A DNA stretch of 18,126 nt from CAYHPY01 sp964358485 (lineage in GTDB: Bacteria > Elusimicrobiota > Elusimicrobia > UBA1565 > UBA9628). The translations under genes and the position numbers were made by a program. The notes beneath the pieces were generated by a model, which had not been told where the DNA came from, searched no databases, and saw only the letters and a list, made by a program, of their open reading frames with translations. The stretch lies in assembly GCA_964358485.1 (NCBI GenBank), contig CAYHPY010000075.1:1-18126 (forward strand). Direction: 5' to 3'. This document shows, piece after piece, positions 13,036 through 18,126 of the stretch (its first letter is position 1; every line of letters starts with the position of its first letter).

Positions 13036-14152
13036 GCGCGACCGGCTCGGCCGCGGCGAACGCCCGGTCAAAAACCAGGATAAACAACCCCGCCACGCCC
13101 AGAAAGACCGGCAGGTCGATCCAGGAAGGCCGGGCCGAGGCCGAGACCGAAGGCATGATCATCGTATACAGGTCCAACCAGCGCCCCGCGCACAGCGAGA
13201 CGCAGCCGACGGCCAAGAGCCCCGCGTTTTTCTTGGCCGAGGCCGCAAGCAACAGGATGCCCGGAACCAGAAAATTGGCCCCCAGGCTCAAGGCCTGGAC
13301 CGACAGCCAGCCGCGTGAGCGGCGCGCCGCGTAATAGGCGATCTCCTCCGGGATGTTGGAGTACCAGATCAGAAGAAACTGGCAGAACCAAAGGTAGGCC
13401 CAGAACACCCCGAAGGCGAAGAGGTATTTGCCCAGGTCGTGCCGGTGGGCGTCGTTGAACTCGCGGAACAGGCCCCGCCCATGGAGGAGCACCGTCAACA
13501 AGGCGATCCCCGCCACGGCCTGCACGAAAGCCCCCCCGAACATGTACCAGGGGAAAATGGTGCTGTACCAATGCGGCTCCAAGGACATGACCCAGTCGAT
13601 GGAGGCCAGGGTGAAGGTGATCCCAAAGACGACCAAAAACGCCGCCGACAGGCGCTTGGCGCGGTGGGTGTGCTCGATGTCGCCGTCCAGGTCCTGCCTC
13701 CGCGAATGCAGGACGAGGGCGCGCGAAAACACCCACCAGGCCGCCAAAGCGACGGCCGTCCGGAGAGTCCACCCCTTGAGATTGAGATAGCCGGATTTGG
13801 CGTGGAGCAGTTCGTCGTGGACCAAGGACTCCGGGTGCGCCCAGTGGTAAAGGACTCCGGAGCCCGCCAACACCGCCAGCATCAAAACCGCGCCGACGGG
13901 CAGATAGGCGCTCATTGCCTCCGGAACGCGCCGGAAAAGCACGGGCCAGCCGGCGCCGGCCAGGTTCTGGATGGCGACAAATGCCATGGCCGCGGCCGCC
14001 AGCATGATGAAATAGACGTTGGCCAACAGAAGGTCGGCCATCGCCCGATGCGGATCGGCCTTGAGCCCGAGAAGGAAGACGACGGCTCCCGCTCCGGCGG
14101 CGGCGGCCAACGCGGTTTTGACGCCCGGGTCCAGCAGGGATCGGCGGCTCAT
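12992..14152 (-). CDS. actF: Alternative complex III subunit ActF (quinol:cytochrome c oxidoreductase, NrfD-type membrane subunit 2)
   Basis: This 386-residue polytopic membrane protein has about ten hydrophobic segments. Distinctive ActF stretches are present: ANVYFIMLAAAAMAFVAIQN near the N-terminus, LAGSGVLYHWAHPE, HRAKRLSAAFLVVFG, ASIDWVMSLEPHWYSTIFPWYM and FCQFLLIWYSNIPEE (all seen in the translation). ActF and ActC are the two large membrane subunits of alternative complex III, which oxidises menaquinol or ubiquinol and passes electrons to cytochrome c or directly to an oxidase. The start ATG overlaps the stop of the cytochrome gene (ATGA), with GGGAG at 14161-14165 eight bases upstream. 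It is the last gene of the operon. No oxidase genes follow, because the next gene is convergent and unrelated. Length and motifs suggest an intact subunit. Confidence 0.93.
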   Translation of the reverse strand: MSRRSLLDPGVKTALAAAAGAGAVVFLLGLKADPHRAMADLLLANVYFIMLAAAAMAFVAIQNLAGAGWPVLFRRVPEAMSAYLPVGAVLMLAVLAGSGVLYHWAHPESLVHDELLHAKSGYLNLKGWTLRTAVALAAWWVFSRALVLHSRRQDLDGDIEHTHRAKRLSAAFLVVFGITFTLASIDWVMSLEPHWYSTIFPWYMFGGAFVQAVAGIALLTVLLHGRGLFREFNDAHRHDLGKYLFAFGVFWAYLWFCQFLLIWYSNIPEEIAYYAARRSRGWLSVQALSLGANFLVPGILLLAASAKKNAGLLAVGCVSLCAGRWLDLYTMIMPSVSASARPSWIDLPVFLGVAGLFILVFDRAFAAAEPVALKDPYLSESLHHHG

Positions 14153-16503
14153 TTTGAATTCTCCCAAGAACGGATGTAGGCGACGATCTTTCGGATCTCC
14201 GCCGCGGACAGGTCCGCCACGCCCCCGGCTCCCGCGCCGAAGGGGCGCATGCCGGTGTTGGGACGGCCGATGGCAATGGTCGCCATCAAGAACCCGTCGT
14301 CGGCGGCCTTGAGAAACTCCGGAGTGTTGAGCGACGGCGCGTAGCCCTTGATCCCGAGCGAGGCCTGGCCCCGGCCCGCATCTCCGTGGCACCCGGCGCA
14401 ATAACGGTCGAACAGCAGGCGCCCCTCCCGGGCCGCGCTTTCGGTCCGGTCCACGACGCGCACGGCGCTCGGGGGGTTTTTCTCCCAGGAGCGGATGTAG
14501 GCGACCAGATCCATGACCTCGCGCTGGCTCAGGACGGAATTGCCGGAGGCGTTGAAGGCCCTCATTTCGGTTCCCTGGCGGCCCATGATGATAGTCGCGG
14601 CCAAATACCCGTTGGTCGCGGCTTTCAGGAAACCCTGGGTGTTCAAGGAGGGGCCGCTGGAGCCCTCCCCGTGTTCCCCGTGGCATTTGGAACAGCCGCC
14701 TTTGCCGAGATAAATCTCCCGGCCCGAGGCCGCCGAGGTGCCGGGGAACTCCCGGTTGAGCAGATCCACCCGGGGCTTCTTTTCCAGGGTCCGCAGGTAG
14801 GAGACGACATGGTCGATGTCCGACGAGTTCAAGGCCATCAAGGCCCCCATGCTGCTTCCCTCCAGGAACCCTCTCATGCCGCTGCCCTGCTTGCCGTGGG
14901 CGATGGTCCGCCACAAAAACTCGTCGGTGGCCGACTCCAGAAACACCCGGTTTCCGATCTGTCCCCCGGTGCCCCCCCGCCCCTCGGGGCCGTGGCAGGA
15001 GACGCAGGCTTTGTCGTAGATGAGCTTGCCGAACTCCGGCTCGCCGCGCCGCGGCGCGCGGTCGACGGCGACGCTCGGCCCTTTTTGCCAGGAGCGCATG
15101 AACTTGATCAAATCGGCCAAGTCCCGGGACGGCAGGAAATACCACCCGGGCATCGCGGTCCCGGGACGCCCTTGCGACAGCGCCCGGAATAGGAACCGGT
15201 CGTCGGCCATGCGCAGGAACGAGTCGCTGCTCAGCCGGGAGCCGATGCCGCCTTCTCCCCGGGCCCCGTGGCAGGACGCGCAGCGGGCGCCGAAAATCTT
15301 CCCCCCGACCTCCGCCGACGCCTCCGGGAGCAAGGCCCCGGTTTCCTCCCAGGAGTGGCGCGGCTTGGACCAGGACATGAGATAGGAAACCAGGTCGGAG
15401 ACCTCGCCGGTCGTCAGGTTGTAGGAGGCGGGCATGGCGGTGTGCTTTCTTCCGCCGATGACCATGTCCCGGAAGAACTGCGCCGAGGCGATGGACAGGA
15501 AGGTGGGATTGTTGAGGTTGTTGCCGATTCCCCCTTCCCCCCGCCGGCCGTGGCAGGCCGCGCAGCGGCCGCGGTAGAGGGCCGACCCCCGGGCGGGGCT
15601 CCCCTGCCCCGCCAGAACGGCCTCACGGTCGGGGGCGGCGTTGGACCAGGTCCGCATGTGCCGGATGACGCTCAGGATTTGGGTCCGCGTCAAAGCCTTC
15701 TCCCAGGGCGGCATCTGGGTTCCCTTGCGCCCGTGCGAGATGATCTCGAAGTAATAGTCGTCATCGACCAGCGAGAGCACCGAGGGGGCCGACAAGGTCG
15801 GCACCCCGGGCTTGCCCTGGCGGCCGTCGGCCCCGTGGCAGGAGGCGCAGTTCTCTGCGAAAAGCTCCTTGCCGTAGGCCTCGGTCACCAAATGGAGGCG
15901 CCGCGGGTCCTCGGGAATGTCGGCCAGGGGTCCCAGCCGCGCGATTTCGTTGCGCTGCAGTTCCCGGAGGTAATGGACCGCCGACCAGCGTTCTTCCTCG
16001 GTCGCTTGAGCGGCGTGGGCGGGCATGTTGTTGCGCCCATGGGTGACGATGTGAAAAAGCTCGCCGTCCGGAAGATCGAACGAGGATTTCCCGGCCACCG
16101 AAAAGGCCAGGCCCGGGAAGGCCTTGGCCACCGCCCCGTCCCCGCGCCCCCGGGCGCCGTGGCAATGCCTGCAGAATTGGCCGTAGGCCGCGAACCCGTC
16201 GTCGAGCACCTGGCGCGACGCGGGCAGGGGATTTTTGAGTTCCTTGGCGGCCCGGGCCCGCTCTTGGGCGCTCGCACCGTAGCGCAGGAGCGCCGCGCCC
16301 CGCGGATAGGTCCCGGGAGGAGGATCCTGCTGGGTCATTTTCGACTTGAAGACGCTGTTGGAAGATTGCGTCATCGAGGCCGGCGACTTGACCATCTCCG
16401 TGAACACCCGCAGATGCGGCTCGGAGAGGTTGCGGCGGGTGGCCAGCACCAAGGTGCCCATGGCGCCCAGCAGGAGCGCGGCGGGGATAAGCGCTCGCTT
16501 CAT
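14149..16503 (-). CDS. actE: ActE-type cytochrome c subunit of alternative complex III, expanded to seven haems
   Basis: This 784-residue protein starts with a hydrophobic signal anchor (about 4-21) and no lipobox cysteine, unlike many ActE lipoproteins. Residues 30-76, ending in DPPPGTYPRGAALLRYG, match the segment preceding the haem domain in ActE. Seven haem sites follow: CRHCH 111-115, CASCH 219-223, CAACH 314-318, CASCH 408-412, CVSCH 500-504, CSKCH 604-608 and CAGCH 702-706. Each is followed about 40-50 residues later by a GR...M segment (for example HGRKGTQMPPW, MGRQGTEMRAF) supplying a likely axial methionine. Typical ActE has one haem, so six extra domains have been added. The start has GGGGAGG (16508-16514) four bases upstream and overlaps the actD stop (ATGA). 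It probably sits on the outer face of the membrane as an electron wire from complex III. Confidence 0.92.
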   Translation of the reverse strand: MKRALIPAALLLGAMGTLVLATRRNLSEPHLRVFTEMVKSPASMTQSSNSVFKSKMTQQDPPPGTYPRGAALLRYGASAQERARAAKELKNPLPASRQVLDDGFAAYGQFCRHCHGARGRGDGAVAKAFPGLAFSVAGKSSFDLPDGELFHIVTHGRNNMPAHAAQATEEERWSAVHYLRELQRNEIARLGPLADIPEDPRRLHLVTEAYGKELFAENCASCHGADGRQGKPGVPTLSAPSVLSLVDDDYYFEIISHGRKGTQMPPWEKALTRTQILSVIRHMRTWSNAAPDREAVLAGQGSPARGSALYRGRCAACHGRRGEGGIGNNLNNPTFLSIASAQFFRDMVIGGRKHTAMPASYNLTTGEVSDLVSYLMSWSKPRHSWEETGALLPEASAEVGGKIFGARCASCHGARGEGGIGSRLSSDSFLRMADDRFLFRALSQGRPGTAMPGWYFLPSRDLADLIKFMRSWQKGPSVAVDRAPRRGEPEFGKLIYDKACVSCHGPEGRGGTGGQIGNRVFLESATDEFLWRTIAHGKQGSGMRGFLEGSSMGALMALNSSDIDHVVSYLRTLEKKPRVDLLNREFPGTSAASGREIYLGKGGCSKCHGEHGEGSSGPSLNTQGFLKAATNGYLAATIIMGRQGTEMRAFNASGNSVLSQREVMDLVAYIRSWEKNPPSAVRVVDRTESAAREGRLLFDRYCAGCHGDAGRGQASLGIKGYAPSLNTPEFLKAADDGFLMATIAIGRPNTGMRPFGAGAGGVADLSAAEIRKIVAYIRSWENSK

Positions 16504-17015
16504 GACGCCTCCCCGGGGAGGGCTCCGACGCCCGTCGCCCCGTTTTCCCGGCAGAGGTCCCGAACGGCGGCCTCCGAGGGTCCGGCGACGACCAGCAGGA
16601 ATTTATCGTCGGTCGCCCCCGGGGCCGGCGCCGCGGCCGCCCGCCCGGGGTAAAGCCCGCGCGAGGCCAGCAAAGCCGCCACCGTGCCCACCCCCGCGAC
16701 CAGGACCGTCAATTCGAAGGCGATGGGGATGAGCGCCGGGGAGGCGTCGAAGGTCTTGCCGCCGATGTTCATCGGCCAATTGAAGACCGAGACCCAATAT
16801 TGGAAAGCCATCGCGCCGGCCAGGCCGGTCAGCCCCAAACCCAGGCAGGCCCGGGTGAGCCATGAAGGTTCCAATCCCAGGGCCTGGTCCATCCCGTGAA
16901 CGGGATACGGAGTATAGGCGTCCTGAACCGTCATGCCCTTGGCGCGGGCCGCGCGGGCGGCCGCCAAAATCCCGCGCTCGGAATCAAAAGTCGCGACGAA
17001 AGCTTTATCGGCCAT
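16500..17015 (-). CDS. actD: Alternative complex III subunit ActD (DUF3341)
   Basis: This 171-residue protein has the usual length and layout of ActD: a soluble N-terminal part with VATFDSERGILAAARAARAKG (7-27) and the signature YTPYPVHGMD (34-43), two membrane helices (about 56-76 and 94-117) separated by the conserved WPMNIGGK segment (80-87), and a short C-terminal soluble tail. ActD anchors and packs the peripheral subunits; it binds no known cofactor. The start is the ATG at 17015, since GGGGAGGA lies five bases upstream. It overlaps the end of actC by 11 bases, and its stop overlaps the actE start. This operon order (C, D, E, F) is the standard one. Confidence 0.92.
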   Translation of the reverse strand: MADKAFVATFDSERGILAAARAARAKGMTVQDAYTPYPVHGMDQALGLEPSWLTRACLGLGLTGLAGAMAFQYWVSVFNWPMNIGGKTFDASPALIPIAFELTVLVAGVGTVAALLASRGLYPGRAAAAPAPGATDDKFLLVVAGPSEAAVRDLCRENGATGVGALPGEAS

Positions 17016-18126
17016 GATGGTCCTCCCCGCCCGGGCGGGCATAACCGAGAACGCCCTTGACCTCGCTGATGGCGATCATCGGCAAAAAACGGCAGAACAG
17101 CAGAAACAGGGTGAAGAACAACCCGAAGCTCCCCAGGAAGGTCCCCACCTCCACGAAGGTCGGGGTGTACTCGATCCAACTGGAGGGCAGGTAGTCCCGG
17201 TGCAGGGAAGTGGTGATGATGACGAAGCGCTCCAACCACATCCCGATGTTGATGAAGATCGAAAGCACGAAAACGATCCGGACATCCCGGCGCACCCGCT
17301 CAAACCACAACGCCTGCGGGACCACCACGTTGCAGAAGACCATCATCCAGTAATAGCCCGCGTAGGGACCCATCATGCGATTAAGGAAAGCGAAGCGCTC
17401 ATAATGGTTGGCGCTGTAGTAAGAAATGAGAAGTTCGGTGGAATAGGCGCAGCCCACGATCATGGAGGTCAGCAGGACCACCTTGCCCATGGCGTCGATG
17501 TGCCGAAGCGTGATGTAGCCCTCGAAATTCATAACCTTGCGGGCGATGATCATCAAGGAAAGGACCATGGCGAAACCCGAGAAGATCGCCCCGCAGACGA
17601 AGTACGGGGGGAAGATCGTGGCGTGCCAGCCCGGGATCACGGAGGTCGCGAAGTCGAAGGAGACGATCGTGTGCACCGAGAAGACCAGCGGCGTCGCCAG
17701 GCCGGCCAGGAGCAGATACACCGTCTCGTAGTGCTGCCAGGTTCGGTGCGAGCCGCTCCAACCCAGGCTGGCCCAGGAGAAGATTTTCTTGCGCAAGCCC
17801 TCCGGCAGGCGGTCCCGAACGGTGGCCAGGTCCGGAATGAGCCCGACGAACCAGAAGGTCGCCGAGATGATGAAATAGGTGCTGATCGCGAACACGTCCC
17901 ACAGCAGGGGCGAGCGGAAATTCACCCACAGCGGGCCCATGGGATTGGGATAGGGCATGACCCAGTAGGCCAGCCACGGGCGGCCCATGTGGATCAAAGG
18001 GAATATGCCCGCGCATAGGACGGCGAAAATCGTCATGGCCTCGGCCGAGCGGTTGATCGAGGTCCGCCACTTCTGGCGGAATAGAAATAAAATGGCCGAG
18101 ATCAAGGTGCCCGCGTGGCCGATGCC
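17005..18126 (-). CDS. actC: Alternative complex III subunit ActC (NrfD-like), 5' end cut by window edge
   Basis: The open frame runs without a stop to the right edge of the window, so the first part of the gene lies outside; 373 residues are visible. Sequence at the edge reads GIGHAGTLISAILFL, a stretch that sits inside the ActC family rather than at its start. Other ActC landmarks are PLIHMGRPWLAYWVMPYPN, WVNFRSPLLWDVFAISTYF, IPGWHATIFPPYFVCGAIFSG and NIGMWLERFVIITTSLHRDY. ActC is the larger quinol-oxidising membrane subunit of alternative complex III, with about ten helices. It is followed by actD with an 11-base overlap. The genes actA (multihaem cytochrome) and actB (molybdopterin-like iron-sulphur subunit) are expected upstream, beyond the window. 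Confidence 0.93.
   Translation of the reverse strand, partial: GIGHAGTLISAILFLFRQKWRTSINRSAEAMTIFAVLCAGIFPLIHMGRPWLAYWVMPYPNPMGPLWVNFRSPLLWDVFAISTYFIISATFWFVGLIPDLATVRDRLPEGLRKKIFSWASLGWSGSHRTWQHYETVYLLLAGLATPLVFSVHTIVSFDFATSVIPGWHATIFPPYFVCGAIFSGFAMVLSLMIIARKVMNFEGYITLRHIDAMGKVVLLTSMIVGCAYSTELLISYYSANHYERFAFLNRMMGPYAGYYWMMVFCNVVVPQALWFERVRRDVRIVFVLSIFINIGMWLERFVIITTSLHRDYLPSSWIEYTPTFVEVGTFLGSFGLFFTLFLLFCRFLPMIAISEVKGVLGYARPGGEDHHGR
17021..17028 (-). promoter_or_regulatory. Strong Shine-Dalgarno sequence fixing the actD start
   Basis: GGGGAGGA on the minus strand ends five bases before the ATG at 17015. It lies inside the last codons of actC and selects this ATG rather than the longer in-frame reading that begins at 17042. 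Confidence 0.75.

Noticed and set aside
17005..18105. ActC starting at the methionine at 18105
   Set aside because: The reading frame continues to the window edge with conserved ActC residues (GIGHAGTL) before that position, so the true start lies outside.
1..18126. CRISPR array, tRNA, rRNA, insertion sequence or prophage genes
   Set aside because: No regularly spaced repeats, cloverleaf-like sequences, transposase or integrase motifs, or terminal inverted repeats were found. Non-coding stretches are too short to hold them.

Overview
This is a GC-rich window, dense with genes on both strands, and it looks bacterial. It carries two notable systems separated by ordinary cell-surface and membrane genes. 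The best guess for the source is a free-living (groundwater or soil) Elusimicrobiota bacterium, with Myxococcota as the main alternative. This rests on two things: nitrogenase-like genes next to a radical-SAM gene, a combination reported from groundwater Elusimicrobia and a few Myxococcales and Gracilibacteria, and an alternative complex III operon, which points to an aerobic or respiratory life. No rRNA or other phylogenetic marker is present, so the taxonomy is inference.

Left part (55-7802). A three-gene minus-strand operon (3787 down to 55) encodes two nitrogenase component-1-like subunits and a NifH/BchL-type iron protein. Its genes overlap by 4 bases (ATGA and GTGA). A SGNH hydrolase gene lies in the opposite direction at 3829-4989. 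Behind it, again on the minus strand, is a 940-residue divergent radical-SAM-like protein (4980-7802) fused to a Cys-rich C-terminal region resembling DUF483. The iron protein keeps both cluster cysteines and the P-loop. The component-1 pair differs strongly from NifDK, NifEN, BchNB and CfbD, so this is probably not nitrogen fixation. A reductase for a tetrapyrrole or another unsaturated cofactor precursor, partnered by radical-SAM chemistry, is the most economical hypothesis.

Middle part (7930-13035). The genes are a polytopic membrane protein fused to a spermidine-synthase-like domain (+), a small zinc-ribbon membrane protein (-) and a large ArnT/RgtA-like membrane glycosyltransferase (+). 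Convergent neighbours overlap at their 3' ends. Divergent neighbours share short intergenic regions with promoter-like sequences placed so close to the ATG that transcripts should be nearly leaderless.

Right part (12992-18126). This is a minus-strand alternative complex III operon, read actC (cut by the window edge), actD, actE, actF. Its genes overlap and internal genes have clear Shine-Dalgarno sequences. The ActE protein is unusual: instead of one haem it carries seven CXXCH sites in a tandem array of cytochrome c domains. The operon ends at actF, so the terminal oxidase is not immediately downstream. actA and actB are expected beyond the right edge.

No tRNA, rRNA, CRISPR array, insertion sequence or integrase was seen. 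Every non-coding stretch is shorter than 130 bases.
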